From assembly GCF_024359545.1 (NCBI RefSeq), contig NZ_JAKQZG010000015.1, positions 1 to 64,000 of the forward strand: DNA of 64,000 bases, read 5' to 3'. The translations under genes were made by a program, and so were the position numbers. Origin of the DNA: Jiella marina. GTDB lineage: Bacteria; Pseudomonadota; Alphaproteobacteria; Rhizobiales; Rhizobiaceae. The notes under the pieces were generated by a model. The model was given only the letters and a program-made list of their open reading frames with translations. It searched no databases and was not told the origin of the DNA. Shown here one piece after another: positions 33,798 to 43,437 of the stretch (its first letter is position 1; the number at the start of each line of letters is the position of its first letter).

Positions 33798-36179
33798 TCA
33801 GGCGACGGCGGCGCTGGCGGCCAGACCGTACTTTGCCTCGAAGGCGCTCGCGGTCATCGGCCGGCCATAGAGGAAGCCCTGGGCTTCGCTGGCATGGCTT
33901 TTCATGAAGTCGGCCTGTTCGGGCGTTTCGATGCCTTCGGCGATCACGTCCAGGCCGCAGCCGGCCGCCATTCGTGAAATGGCATCAACGATCGCCTGGT
34001 CCTTTCGATCGTTCTCGATGTTTCGGACGAAGGAGCGATCGATCTTCAAGCGCGTGATCGGGATCTCCTTCAGCATCGTCAACGACGCGTAGCCGGTGCC
34101 GAAATCGTCGAAGGCGATGCCGATGCCGAGGTCGCGGAGTTCTGCGAGCCTGGCGATGGTCGCGGCTTCATTGCGCAGGATGATGTTCTCGGTGACTTCC
34201 AGTTCCAGAGCCTCTGGCGGCAGAGAGCAGCTGTCCAGAGTCGCTTGGACCAGGCTGGCGAATTCCCGCGAACGCAGTTGGGCCGCGAACAGATTGACGC
34301 CGATCTGGAAGTCCTCGGCCCCCGCCGCCCGCCAGCGCGCCGCTTGCTGGCAAGCCGTGGCCAGAATCCAGGTGCCCACGGGCTCTGCCAGGGGCCCGGC
34401 CTCCAGGACGGGAAGGAAGAGGCCAGGACTGAGGACGCCACGATACGGGTAGTTCCAGCGGATCAGGGCTTCCGCGCCGACGAGCGCACCGTCGGAAAGC
34501 CTGATCTGGGGCTGGTAGTAGAGTTCCAGATCGCCGTCCTCAAAGGCTTCCTGCAGCTCGATCGCGGTATTGGCCTTGTCGTTCGCCGCATTGCGGAGCA
34601 CCTGGCTGAATACGCTTACGCGGCTACGGCCCTTCATCTTCGCGTCGTAGAGTGCGAGATCGGCATTGCGAAACACCTGTTCGGCAGAGGCATATCTTTC
34701 GTCGACGGCCGCGATGCCCACGCTCGCGGAGATATGAACGGTCTGTCCGCGCAGTGCGAGCGGTTCCTTGATGCTGCGGATGATGCGCTCGCCGATCGCC
34801 GAGGCATGAACGGGGTCGTTCGTCCCGCCGATCAGCACCGCGAATTCGTCGCCGCTAAGGCGCGCCAGATCGTGGTCCGGCTCCTCCGCCAGAGCGGCGC
34901 GGAGACGATCCGCCACGATCTTGAGCACCTCGTCCCCGCCCGAATGGCCCTGGGTGTCGTTCACGAGCTTGAAGCCGTCGAGGTCGATCAGGAGGGCTGT
35001 GAAGGGTGTCTGCGAGCTCTCGAAAAGGACCACGGCCTTGTCGAGAGCGAGATTGAAGCGTTCCCGGTTTGCCAGCCCCGTCAGCGTGTCGCTGTAGGCA
35101 AGCGTCCTGATCTTCTCTTCGGTTCGCAGGCGTTCGCGCTGATCGCGGAATGCGATGACGGTCTGGCTGGTCCCGCCGAGCTTGAATTCACGACGCAGCA
35201 CCCGGACCGGAACGAGATCGGGCGCGTCTCCGCTCAGCTCCGCGTCCATTTCCTCGCCTTCGGTGATATCCGCCAGCGAGAGGCCCGACAGGAGTGACGA
35301 GATGGTCTGCCCGACCAGCATGTCTCTCGGCTTGCCTGTCAGTCGCGACAATTCCTCGTTTGCGGACAGCACCACACCCTTTCCGCAGACGGCCAAACCC
35401 TCGAACGCCAGATTGGCCAGTTCACCGAGCCGCTGCTGGTCCTCGACAAGCTTGGCCCGCGCTTTCAGCGTGAGGCGCAACCCGAACAGCGAGACCGCAA
35501 AGAGCCCCAGGCAGACGGCTGCGACGATCGGCGCCAGGAGCTGGGGCTCGATGGTGAGCGGAGGGAAGAGGACGTACGGATCATAGGTGAGCCGCAACGC
35601 CGCCATGCCGGAGACATGCAGGATGGCGATCGCGAGAACCAGCAAAGGTGCCCCGAATGGGCGAAACGAGCGATTGCGCTCCCCGGCCATCATCATCGAC
35701 AGGGCGAAGATCGGGAGGGATGCGACGATGGAAACCGTCACCAGGGTCGGATCCCATTCGATCCGTCCTCGGACCAAGAATGCATACTGCCCCAGATAAT
35801 GCAGGAGTATGGTTCCGATCCCGAGAACGAGACCGCCACCCAGGCGGCGCAGACGGGAACGGCGACCGGCCGAAATCGCCATGCCGAGTCCGATGCCCAG
35901 CGTCCCGATCAGAAGCGATATAGCGGTGAGGACGGGTTCGAACCCCGCGGGCATCCCCGGCTTGTAGGCCAACATGGCGATCATGTGGGTCGCCCAGGCG
36001 GTCGAGCCGGCTGCCACCAGGCTCATCAGGACGAGCCGCGTTCTGAGCCTGCCTTCCGCCCGCCAGGCGTGGTGCGACACCGAGAACGAACCATAGACGC
36101 CGACGATACAGACAAAACCGGCGAGAGCCAGAAGCTCCGCGTCGTGTCCCTCGCGCAGGCAGGTGAGGATTTCTTGCAT
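33798..36179 (-). CDS. MHYT-PAS-GGDEF-EAL cyclic-di-GMP signalling protein
   Basis: This 793-residue membrane protein combines an N-terminal MHYT sensor (about residues 10-215, seven hydrophobic helices with HHAWRAEG, ATHMIAML and LLHYLGQYAF motifs), a PAS-like region (about 245-340), a GGDEF domain (about 355-520) and an EAL domain (about 530-785). The cyclase signature reads RLSGDEFAV, one residue off the classical GGDEF. The phosphodiesterase domain retains GAEALIRW, IAFDDFGTGY and VIAEGIETPEQ, so cyclic-di-GMP hydrolysis is likely and synthesis uncertain. MHYT domains are proposed to sense diatomic gases through metal. Confidence 0.92.
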   Translation of the reverse strand: MQEILTCLREGHDAELLALAGFVCIVGVYGSFSVSHHAWRAEGRLRTRLVLMSLVAAGSTAWATHMIAMLAYKPGMPAGFEPVLTAISLLIGTLGIGLGMAISAGRRSRLRRLGGGLVLGIGTILLHYLGQYAFLVRGRIEWDPTLVTVSIVASLPIFALSMMMAGERNRSFRPFGAPLLVLAIAILHVSGMAALRLTYDPYVLFPPLTIEPQLLAPIVAAVCLGLFAVSLFGLRLTLKARAKLVEDQQRLGELANLAFEGLAVCGKGVVLSANEELSRLTGKPRDMLVGQTISSLLSGLSLADITEGEEMDAELSGDAPDLVPVRVLRREFKLGGTSQTVIAFRDQRERLRTEEKIRTLAYSDTLTGLANRERFNLALDKAVVLFESSQTPFTALLIDLDGFKLVNDTQGHSGGDEVLKIVADRLRAALAEEPDHDLARLSGDEFAVLIGGTNDPVHASAIGERIIRSIKEPLALRGQTVHISASVGIAAVDERYASAEQVFRNADLALYDAKMKGRSRVSVFSQVLRNAANDKANTAIELQEAFEDGDLELYYQPQIRLSDGALVGAEALIRWNYPYRGVLSPGLFLPVLEAGPLAEPVGTWILATACQQAARWRAAGAEDFQIGVNLFAAQLRSREFASLVQATLDSCSLPPEALELEVTENIILRNEAATIARLAELRDLGIGIAFDDFGTGYASLTMLKEIPITRLKIDRSFVRNIENDRKDQAIVDAISRMAAGCGLDVIAEGIETPEQADFMKSHASEAQGFLYGRPMTASAFEAKYGLAASAAVA

Positions 36180-36486
36180 GGTCCAGCTCTCCTGGCGTCT
36201 GATTATCCTAGAGAGATTAAGTCACTGTTTCTGCGACGATCGGACATGCCGTCTTCCGTCTTGAGGAGAACCCAGAAGAGCCGCGGTTGCAGACGGCACG
36301 GAAAGCGGAGAGTTTTCGTATGGTTAGGTCGCAGGGCACCGGGGCTCGGGACGAAGCCGCGCCTGCCTCGTTAATGATCCCGCTATGAAACTTTTTCGTT
36401 CGTCAACGGATATGGTGAACGAAAGCTAAACCTTTTGCCGTGATCATCGCCCCAAGGATCGTTTGAAGGGGAAGGTGCTGCGGTTG

Positions 36487-37617
36487 ATGATCGTACAGCG
36501 ATTTGCCAACTGGGCCGCCACCGCGACCACCAGGGAGCGGGCGGAAGCGGCGACGATGCTGGCGGAAACCCTCGTGGAAGGTCAGGCGAGCGGCCAGGAC
36601 CGCGAGGCGATCGTCGCGACACTGACGTGGCTCCTCGACGATCCCGCTCCCTCGGTGCGTCTCGCCATGGCCACGGTTCTTTCCGATGGTTTCGACGTCC
36701 CGCGTTCGCTTCTTCTATCGCTGGCGTCCGACGTCGATTCCGTCGCCCGCATCATCGCCGGCCGATCCCAGCTTCTGTCCGATCGTGATCTGGTCGATCT
36801 CGCTGCGGCGGGTTCCCCTGCGGCCCGGATCGCGATCGCGGAGCGGCCGCTTGTGCCGCTTCCGGTCTCCGCCGTCATCGCCGAGATCGGCGAGGCGGAG
36901 GCAGCTCTTGCCCTTTGCCGCAACGATGGTGCGGCGATCGCCAGCCTCTCCTTCAGTCGGCTGGCGCAGCGCTTTTCGGCGCGAGGCGACATCCGCGAAG
37001 CCCTGCTTGGCCGCAGCGATCTGCCGGCCGAGACCCGGCACGGCCTGATGATCGAAGCGGCGGATGTCCTGGCGCAGTCGGATTTCCTGACCAATCTGCT
37101 CGGCGCCGACCAGGCTCGGTCGCTGGCGACACTCGCCTGCGAGCGCGCTACGAGCCTCTTCTGCGAGGAATCGAGCGAGCAGCAGACGGCGCGCTTTGCA
37201 GGACATTTGCGGGCCAGCGGGACGATCACGCTCTCGCTGATCATCCGCACGCTCGTTTCCGGCAATATCGATCTCTTCACCGCCCTGTTGTCGGAGCTAT
37301 CCGATCTTTCGGGAAAGCGGGTGGTTTCGATCGTGGCAGACGGCAGAACCTCATCTCTGAGGGCTCTGGCTTCGAGCTGCGGGATTCCTGCGAACATCCT
37401 CCCGCTCTTCAGCGAGGCGCTCGAAGTCTGGAGGGCGATCGCCCGGGGCAAGAGCCACGTGCGCCCGGCCGCCGTTCCCGCGGTGATGCTCGAGCGTCTG
37501 GGCTCGGCCTATCCGGTGGGGACAGTTTCGTCCGAGGTGCTGGCACAGTTGCGGCGCCTTGCGGCCGAAACCGAGCGTGATGCGGTTCGTGAGGATGCCC
37601 GCCGCATCGCCGCCTGA
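36487..37617 (+). CDS. DUF2336 protein
   Basis: This 376-residue protein is a DUF2336 member, a family largely restricted to alphaproteobacteria. It is built of alpha-helical repeats resembling HEAT-type units, visible as segments such as LTWLLDDPAPSVRLAMATVLSDG, PRSLLLSLASDVDSVARIIAGRSQLLSDRDLVDLAAAGSPAARIAIAERP and the C-terminal LAQLRRLAAETERDAVREDARRIAA. The function is unknown; a protein-binding role is plausible for a helical repeat. The ATG at 36487 is preferred over a TTG at 36463 because the purine-rich GGGGAAGG lies about 10 bases upstream. Confidence 0.85.
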   Translation: MIVQRFANWAATATTRERAEAATMLAETLVEGQASGQDREAIVATLTWLLDDPAPSVRLAMATVLSDGFDVPRSLLLSLASDVDSVARIIAGRSQLLSDRDLVDLAAAGSPAARIAIAERPLVPLPVSAVIAEIGEAEAALALCRNDGAAIASLSFSRLAQRFSARGDIREALLGRSDLPAETRHGLMIEAADVLAQSDFLTNLLGADQARSLATLACERATSLFCEESSEQQTARFAGHLRASGTITLSLIIRTLVSGNIDLFTALLSELSDLSGKRVVSIVADGRTSSLRALASSCGIPANILPLFSEALEVWRAIARGKSHVRPAAVPAVMLERLGSAYPVGTVSSEVLAQLRRLAAETERDAVREDARRIAA

Positions 37618-37735
37618 GACGTCGAGAGAGTGAAGCTTCTTCACGCGGCGATGACGAGCGCATGCCCCGGCCTGACTTCGTTGCCGGTCACGCGGCAATG
37701 ACCGGGTGAGGCCATATTGCCGAGGAGGTGGCGCT

Positions 37736-38509
37736 TCAATAGCGGAATTGCTCGGCCAGGATCCGCTCGTCCCAGGAGTGCTCCTGATCGAAGAGGATGT
37801 AGCAGGTGTCCGTTCCCGACTCGCGGATCTTGAGCCGGGTCACCGATTTCACCTCGGTCGCGTCGGCGACCGCGTTGACAGGCCGCTTTTCGGCTTCGAG
37901 GGCGACGATCTCGACTTCCTGATGATTGCGCAGCAGCGCCCCGCGCCAGCGGCGCGGACGGAACGGACTGACCGGCGTCAGCGCCAGAAGCGGCGCGTCG
38001 ATCGGCAGGATGGGCCCCTGGGCCGAGAGATTGTAGGCGGTCGATCCCGTGGGAGTGGCCACCATGACACCATCGCAGACCAGTTCGTCGAGGCGCACCG
38101 TTCCGTCGATCGAGATCTGCAGCCGGGCGGCCTGATAGGACTGGCGGAAGATTGCCACCTCGTTGATGGCGAGCGCCCGATGCTCCGTCCCGCTGGCGTC
38201 CACCGCGATCATCTCGAGCGGATGGATGACGTTCTCCACAGCGGCCTGGATGCGCTCGCGCAGCCCTTCCTCGCGATAGTGGTTCATCAGAAAGCCGATC
38301 GTGCCCTTGTTCATGCCGTAGATCGGCTGGGCCGTGTCTATGAAGCGATGCAGCGTCTGCAGCATGAAGCCGTCGCCACCAAGCGCCACGATCACGTCGG
38401 CCTGGTCCGGAGCCTCGTTTCCGTAGAGTGCCGAAAGATGGAGCGCCGCCTCCTGGGCGGCCGGCGTCTCGCTCGCAACGAAAGCTATGGAATGGAGAGT
38501 TCTGGGCAT
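37736..38509 (-). CDS. nadK: NAD kinase
   Basis: This 257-residue enzyme phosphorylates NAD to NADP. The family motifs are present: the GGDG nucleotide loop in [82 protein letters not shown]. It is a compact alphaproteobacterial form. It lies just downstream of fae on the same strand, separated by a strong hairpin, so it is probably a separate unit next to the C1 locus. Confidence 0.96.
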   Translation of the reverse strand: MPRTLHSIAFVASETPAAQEAALHLSALYGNEAPDQADVIVALGGDGFMLQTLHRFIDTAQPIYGMNKGTIGFLMNHYREEGLRERIQAAVENVIHPLEMIAVDASGTEHRALAINEVAIFRQSYQAARLQISIDGTVRLDELVCDGVMVATPTGSTAYNLSAQGPILPIDAPLLALTPVSPFRPRRWRGALLRNHQEVEIVALEAEKRPVNAVADATEVKSVTRLKIRESGTDTCYILFDQEHSWDERILAEQFRY

Positions 38510-38626
38510 CTTTCGGCGGGCCCCATCGCTGGCGGAGGGCAGCCTTCGCAGGCAAGAGCGGCGTCACCCGACTTGGGGCGGCCTCGCAGCCTCGGCTAGA
38601 AAAGGGCAGGGGCGGTCGAAAGAGAC

Positions 38627-38649
38627 GAAAGGGGCCGAGGGCCCCTTTC
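38627..38649 (-). terminator. Terminator hairpin after fae
   Basis: GAAAGGGGCC at 38627-38636 pairs perfectly with GGCCCCTTTC at 38640-38649 around a three-base loop. Read leftward it follows the fae stop by about 120 bases and precedes T-rich sequence, so it probably ends the C1 operon before nadK. Confidence 0.65.
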
Positions 38650-38770
38650 CATGATGTTCGCGTCCCGAGGGAGCGGCGGCTTCCTATTGGAAACCGAATT
38701 TGGCGGCCAATCGCCGGAGAAGGCCGGCAGGCATCGCCGGCTTGTCCTCTTCCCCGGGATGGTCTCTTGT

Positions 38771-39280
38771 CTAAGCGCCGGCGAAGGGGTGCGCAGCCGA
38801 GCCCTTCTTCGAGACGACTTCGGCGGCCGTCGGCGTGCCCTTGATGGCGCGCTCGATGGACTCCATCGTGGCCTGGTAGTTGTAGTCGCGGATCTTCGCG
38901 TCGTCCTCGGCTTCCCAGTGGATGAAGACACCCACGCAGATGAAGAGGTCGTCGGCTTCGGCGGCCGGGATGATACCCTTTTCCACCGAGTCGGCGACGG
39001 CGCGCGCAACGGCGGTCTGGGCCGGGCCGAACATCTGGACGGCCTGCTTGGCGCCCTTGATGGTGACCTTGTTGAACATCACCGTGTTCGGCTTGGCCGG
39101 AAGGTTCGGCGCGACGACCGCGAGAAGCGTCGTGAAGCCGTCCTTGTTGTTGGTCAGCGAGTTACAGAACGCTGCCTCGGCCGCCGAACCGCGCGGTCCG
39201 ATGATCAGGTCGATGTGCGCGACTTCGTTCCCCTCGCCGACGAGCGATTCGCCGACCATCACTTTGTTGATTGTCGCCAT
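38771..39280 (-). CDS. fae: Formaldehyde-activating enzyme
   Basis: This 169-residue enzyme condenses formaldehyde with tetrahydromethanopterin to methylene-H4MPT, the entry to the formaldehyde-oxidation pathway. It shows the hallmark [61 protein letters not shown] stretch, with the conserved catalytic histidine in VAHIDL, and [23 protein letters not shown] and [27 protein letters not shown] lies before the ATG at 39280; an in-frame start at 39334 is not used. It is the last gene of the leftward arm of the H4MPT locus, 222 bases after orf9, and may have its own promoter. Confidence 0.97.
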   Translation of the reverse strand: MATINKVMVGESLVGEGNEVAHIDLIIGPRGSAAEAAFCNSLTNNKDGFTTLLAVVAPNLPAKPNTVMFNKVTIKGAKQAVQMFGPAQTAVARAVADSVEKGIIPAAEADDLFICVGVFIHWEAEDDAKIRDYNYQATMESIERAIKGTPTAAEVVSKKGSAAHPFAGA

Positions 39281-39502
39281 GAGCAATTCCTCCAAACTAA
39301 CGTTTGCTAACGCGACCGGCGGAAGGCCGGCCATTTCGAAAAGTTCCGATCCGATGAAGGGAATTCAGCCGCACGCAGACTGAGTGCTGCATTGGACGTC
39401 CTCCCTCCAGGTCATCAGACTATCCTTGTTCGCGGCGTCCGCTCGGGGACCGGTTTGCCAGATAGCTGTGGGGCCACATGGCACCCTGCGGCGAACAGTC
39501 AA

Positions 39503-40393
39503 TCACCCCGCGAGCCCTTCCGCAAGGTTCTTGGCGAAGACGGTTGCAACGGTGAGATCGGCTGAGGTTCCTGGGTTGAGCCCCTCCTGCTTCAAGGCGG
39601 CGTCGAATGTCATGGCGTGTCTGAGGCGGTCTGGCGATTCAGTGTTTGTTTTCAGTGTGTTGGAAAATTCGGCAAAGCGCCTGCGGGTTTCTTCCGCCCG
39701 GCTCGTACCGAATTTGCGCAGGATATGGCTGTCGGGAAATTGCCGTGCGAAAGCGAGAAAGACGGCGAGCGTCGGTCCATCACCGAGGTCGCCATCTGGA
39801 GGAAACGGGCTCGAATCATAAGCCGGCAGACCGATTTCGAAGATCTCCCGAAATCCGTCGCGATACTGGCGCGCGACGAGGTCGGCGTCGGCTGCGAGGG
39901 CCATCGCCTCGACGAGGCCGATCCGGGGCGGTTGCTTGACGTCGTGATCGGCTCTTTCCCCCAGCCCGCCGGGGCTCGCCAGCGCGATGGCGGCAAAGGC
40001 CTGCCGGGCATCGTCCGCTTGAAGTTCGGCGAGGACGCGTTTCAGGCTGACTTGCAGGTCCGCTGAGACCTCGCCGCCCGCTCTCGACGGCGCGATTGCT
40101 TCCGCTGCCTTCGCCAGCGGCGCGCACAGGAGCAGGATCCCGAGATTGGCGTTGACCCCGACGGCCGCAAAACTTGCCTCTGTCGCCCGCAAAATGCGGC
40201 GTCCGACCGGTGCGCCCCGCTCCGCCATGGCCGGCGCTGCGGCCTCTGCAGCCTGCAAGAACGTGTCGATCGTCATCCGGTGACCGGCCGCGAAGCGGTG
40301 GACGTTTCCGGGCTTCAGCGTCTCGATCTCGGCTCGGCACGCGGCGAGGAAGGCGCGCTCGATCATGCCGGCTCGCTCGCTTCCGACGGTCAT
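39503..40393 (-). CDS. Triphosphoribosyl-dephospho-CoA synthase-like protein (methylotrophy Orf9 type)
   Basis: This 296-residue protein is a CitG/MdcB-family member of the type found in H4MPT clusters (Orf9). The family opening AFLAACRAEIETLKPGNVHRFAAGHRMT and the NANLGILLLCAPLA and SPGGLGERADHDVK segments are conserved. CitG proteins join ATP and dephospho-CoA; in methylotrophs Orf9 is thought to act in making C1-pathway cofactors, though the reaction is unsettled. Its start overlaps the stop of orf7 by four bases (ATGA), showing translational coupling. Confidence 0.88.
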   Translation of the reverse strand: MTVGSERAGMIERAFLAACRAEIETLKPGNVHRFAAGHRMTIDTFLQAAEAAAPAMAERGAPVGRRILRATEASFAAVGVNANLGILLLCAPLAKAAEAIAPSRAGGEVSADLQVSLKRVLAELQADDARQAFAAIALASPGGLGERADHDVKQPPRIGLVEAMALAADADLVARQYRDGFREIFEIGLPAYDSSPFPPDGDLGDGPTLAVFLAFARQFPDSHILRKFGTSRAEETRRRFAEFSNTLKTNTESPDRLRHAMTFDAALKQEGLNPGTSADLTVATVFAKNLAEGLAG

Positions 40394-41361
40394 GTCAGGG
40401 CAGTTTCGCTCGGCACTTGGTTGGCGGCACGGCGCTTCGCGACGGCATCGAGCACGTGTCCCGCCCGAATTGCCGCAATGTCGAGGCCGCTTGCCTTCTT
40501 CAGGCCGGTCCAGGCCGGCATGGAATTCACCTCGATCACATGAGCCCGCCCGTCGGCATCCCTGAGAAGGTCGACACCACAGAAATCGCCGCCGACAGCG
40601 TCGCAGGCTGCCACGGCGAGATTTTCGAGTTCCGCGTCGGGCTTGACCGCATGAGCGGCGGCGCCCTGCTTGATATTGGTGATCCAGCAGGCCGCTTCGC
40701 GGCGCATGGCTGCCACGACCCGCCCGCCGGAAACGAGCAGCCGATAGTCCGACCAGCGGCCGGCGAGCGAATGCCCGACGAAGCGCTGGAGATAATAGAC
40801 ACCGCCGGCTATCTCGTCGTGGGGAGGCAGATCATCGACGCTGCCGATCAGCTTCAGGCCCTTGCCCTGGGCTCCGAAGAGCGGCTTCAGGACGAGAGCA
40901 TGGTTCTCCGCCTGCACGATCGCCTCGGCCTGCTTGCGCGATTCCACCGTCCAGCTCCGGGGTGAGGGGAGGCCGGCCCGGGCGAGCAGGAAGCTCGTCA
41001 TTGCCTTGTCGACGCAGTTCTCGATCGCGCGGGCGTCGTTCGTCACATGCACGCCAAGCCGCCCCAGCGCATGGAGAAGCGAAAGCCGTCGCGTCACCGC
41101 CTCGAAACTGCCCCCATCCATCGTGCGCACGCAGACCGCGTCGGGCAGCGTCTCCCCAAGGCCCGGAAACCGGACCCCGTGCCGCGCTTCGGTGTCGAAG
41201 CCGACATCGGCGAGCCCTGTCGTCTCCACCCATGCTCCGCGGGCCTCAAAGGCCGCGCGAAGCTCACGGGCATGCCGATCGAGGCTCGCCGTGACGAGGA
41301 GGATGCGCGGGGCCCCGGGCGCCAGGGCTTCAGTTGCCGGCCTCCTAGTTGAATGAGGCAT
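40390..41361 (-). CDS. RimK-type ATP-grasp enzyme (methylotrophy Orf7 type)
   Basis: This 323-residue ATP-grasp ligase is the Orf7 type found next to mch in methylotroph clusters. It has an N-terminal LLVTASLDRHARELRAAFEARG segment, an ATP-grasp core with IVQAENHALVLKPLFGAQGKGLKLI, YYLQRFVGHSLAGRWSDYRLLVSGGRVVAAMRREA and the metal-binding GVDLLRDADGRAHVIEVNSMPAW. Related enzymes add glutamates to pterin or methylofuran cofactors; the precise reaction is not assigned here. The ATG at 41361 lies 17 bases inside the end of mch. It overlaps orf9 by four bases. Confidence 0.88.
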   Translation of the reverse strand: MPHSTRRPATEALAPGAPRILLVTASLDRHARELRAAFEARGAWVETTGLADVGFDTEARHGVRFPGLGETLPDAVCVRTMDGGSFEAVTRRLSLLHALGRLGVHVTNDARAIENCVDKAMTSFLLARAGLPSPRSWTVESRKQAEAIVQAENHALVLKPLFGAQGKGLKLIGSVDDLPPHDEIAGGVYYLQRFVGHSLAGRWSDYRLLVSGGRVVAAMRREAACWITNIKQGAAAHAVKPDAELENLAVAACDAVGGDFCGVDLLRDADGRAHVIEVNSMPAWTGLKKASGLDIAAIRAGHVLDAVAKRRAANQVPSETALT

Positions 41362-42316
41362 CGACGAGTTCCGGGTCGACTCCGCCGGCGGAGAAGGTCT
41401 CGCCGCTGTCGAGGGAGACGACATGCACCTCGGCGGGAGAGAACAGCATCGGGTCGATCTTGTAGAAATCGCCGTCGTAGCGGCTGAAGATCTCCTTGAA
41501 CGGCGTGCCGTAATCCTTCGACTGGCTGCTCGGTAGCTTCTCCGCAAGTTCGCGGGCCTTGTCCGCAGGCCCTTTGACGTGCAGCAGCACCCGGCCGCCA
41601 TAGATAACCGCGTCGTTGGTGCGGCCCATGGCGGTCAGGAAATCCGGGTGCGGCGGGCAGAGCGGCGCGGTCCCCATGCCTTCGACGATGTTTGCCATAT
41701 CGAAGTGGAGTTCATGGGCCTTGTGCAGCGCCACCTCGACCACGCGTCCGACGATCTGGACGCTGCCGGCCAGCGACTGGGTCGGCGTGAAGATGATCGT
41801 CAGCCGTTCCGGCGCCACGTCGCAATCGGCGGCGATTCGACGGACGAGGGCTTCCGGCGGGGGACTGGCCGCTTCCAGGACCAGGGTCGCCGTCTCGCTC
41901 TGGTCGGCATAGGCGATGTCCTGGAACAGCGCTTCCTTGCCGGCGAGGGCGCGGGCGGGGCCGGAGCCCATCGAGAAATAGTCCGGCTCGCCCTCCGCGG
42001 CGGTCAGCTGCCAGCCGGCATACTGGCTGCCCATGCAGGCGATCACCGGGTTCGAGGAACGTACCGCCAGCGAGAACGGCCAGCGGGGCAGGCGCTCGGA
42101 CGGGCCGATCGAGACGGTCCCGAGGCCGCCGAGGCAGATCTCGGTGATCAGCCGACCGGCCTCCAGACTGCCGGGCGCCTCGGCGCCTGCGTCGATCAGC
42201 CTTTCGCCGGCTGCGCCTTTGGAAACAGCCACCTTCAATTCACCGGCGCGGTCGCACAACTCGCCGACCAGCCGCTCCACTTCCTGATTCACCGATAGTC
42301 TTGCCGTCTGGCTCAT
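41345..42316 (-). CDS. mch: Methenyl-tetrahydromethanopterin cyclohydrolase
   Basis: This 323-residue enzyme hydrolyses methenyl-H4MPT to formyl-H4MPT. Family features include SVNQEVERLVGELCDRAGELKVAV, GRLITEICLGGLGTVSIGP, SNPVIACMGSQYAGWQLTAAEGEPDYFSMGSGPARALA, TIIFTPTQSLAGSVQIVGRVVEVALHKAHELHFD, and VEGMGTAPLCPPHPDFLTAMGRTNDAVIYGG. The length equals the archaeal and methylotroph enzymes. Its ATG is coupled to the orf5 stop by ATGA and its 3' end overlaps orf7. Confidence 0.97.
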   Translation of the reverse strand: MSQTARLSVNQEVERLVGELCDRAGELKVAVSKGAAGERLIDAGAEAPGSLEAGRLITEICLGGLGTVSIGPSERLPRWPFSLAVRSSNPVIACMGSQYAGWQLTAAEGEPDYFSMGSGPARALAGKEALFQDIAYADQSETATLVLEAASPPPEALVRRIAADCDVAPERLTIIFTPTQSLAGSVQIVGRVVEVALHKAHELHFDMANIVEGMGTAPLCPPHPDFLTAMGRTNDAVIYGGRVLLHVKGPADKARELAEKLPSSQSKDYGTPFKEIFSRYDGDFYKIDPMLFSPAEVHVVSLDSGETFSAGGVDPELVDASFN

Positions 42317-43437
42317 GCGGCGATTCTCCCAAAGACCTCGTTGATTTGATGTGCCCGTTCCGTGAACAGCCCGACCGCCGCCTCGACGTCGCCCGCCTCG
42401 GCGACGATCGTGCAGAGCGGATCGCCGGTTCTGAAGCTGGCCGGAGGCCTGGAGCGATCGCGCGTCCAGTCCGGCCAGTCGAACCCGGCGGGGACCGTGA
42501 TGTCGCGCGCGGTCCAGGCCAGCCCGGCCGCGCGGATCGTTTCTCGCTTCGGGGGCGACCCGCTTGGCAGACGGCCCTCGCAAGCGTCGAGATGCATGCG
42601 GACGAGCGGGGCGCGCTCGTCCTCGAAGATGTCGAGCGTTGCCCCAGCCCGGGCATTGATTTCCAGAAGCACGGGCCCGGCCTCGGTCGAGACGAAGTCC
42701 GCGCTGCACAGGCCGACGAGCGGCAGGTGCGAGAGGATCGCAGCAACGGCCCTGCGCATCTCCTCGTCCCATGCCGGCGGTGTGGGCAGCGGGCCGACGG
42801 CGCCGGCATAGCGGAAGGGTTCGTCATCGCACGGATCGGTCCACTGCCGGGTATAGCCGAGTGGCGCATGATCCGCGCCATTCGCGACGAAGGCCAACGA
42901 GATGCGCTCGCCCGCCACGAAACGCTGATAATAGCGGTCGGGCGCTGCCGGAGCGTCGCCGAAACGAACATGGCTGCCGCCCGACCCGCCGATCTTTTTC
43001 GACAGCCAATTGGCCGGGTCTTCCGGCGTTGCGGAGCGGATCTCCGGATGGGCGACGCCCGCCACCGCGCAGATCGCGGCGAAGGCCTTCGGATCCTTCA
43101 ACTGCCGCGACGCCTGCGCGCTGGTGCCGAGGATCGGCCATCGTCGCCCGATCTCTTCCAGAAGTTCGGGCCGATCCTCAAAGCCGGCGCCATAGACGAA
43201 GCCTATCGGCGTCTCGCCTTCCGACAGGCGTTCCAATGCAGTGAGAAGCTCGTCCCCGGAAAAGCCGTCGGGATATTCGCCATGCAGGACTTCGCAGCGT
43301 TTCGCATGCTCGGCGAGATCGAGATCGGAGAAGAAATCCACCGCCAGCGCGTCGATCCCGGCAAGCCTGGCGCTTGTCGCGATCTGGCGCGCCGAGAAGG
43401 CGGCAGTCAGAATCGTGGGGCGTTGCCCGTCGCTCAT
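42313..43437 (-). CDS. ATP-grasp protein of the H4MPT cluster (Orf5 type)
   Basis: This 374-residue ATP-grasp protein corresponds to Orf5 of methylotroph H4MPT clusters. It has an N-terminal SARQIATSARLAGIDALAVDFFSDLDLAEHAKR segment and an ATP-grasp core with LSKKIGGSGGSHVRF, DRYYQRFVAGERISLAFVA and the metal-binding GLCSADFVSTEAGPVLLEINARAGATLDIF. Genetic work in Methylobacterium showed orf5 homologues are needed for C1 growth, in cofactor synthesis; the reaction is not firmly known. It overlaps mtdB and mch by four bases each, so it is translationally coupled in the operon. Confidence 0.88.
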   Translation of the reverse strand: MSDGQRPTILTAAFSARQIATSARLAGIDALAVDFFSDLDLAEHAKRCEVLHGEYPDGFSGDELLTALERLSEGETPIGFVYGAGFEDRPELLEEIGRRWPILGTSAQASRQLKDPKAFAAICAVAGVAHPEIRSATPEDPANWLSKKIGGSGGSHVRFGDAPAAPDRYYQRFVAGERISLAFVANGADHAPLGYTRQWTDPCDDEPFRYAGAVGPLPTPPAWDEEMRRAVAAILSHLPLVGLCSADFVSTEAGPVLLEINARAGATLDIFEDERAPLVRMHLDACEGRLPSGSPPKRETIRAAGLAWTARDITVPAGFDWPDWTRDRSRPPASFRTGDPLCTIVAEAGDVEAAVGLFTERAHQINEVFGRIAA

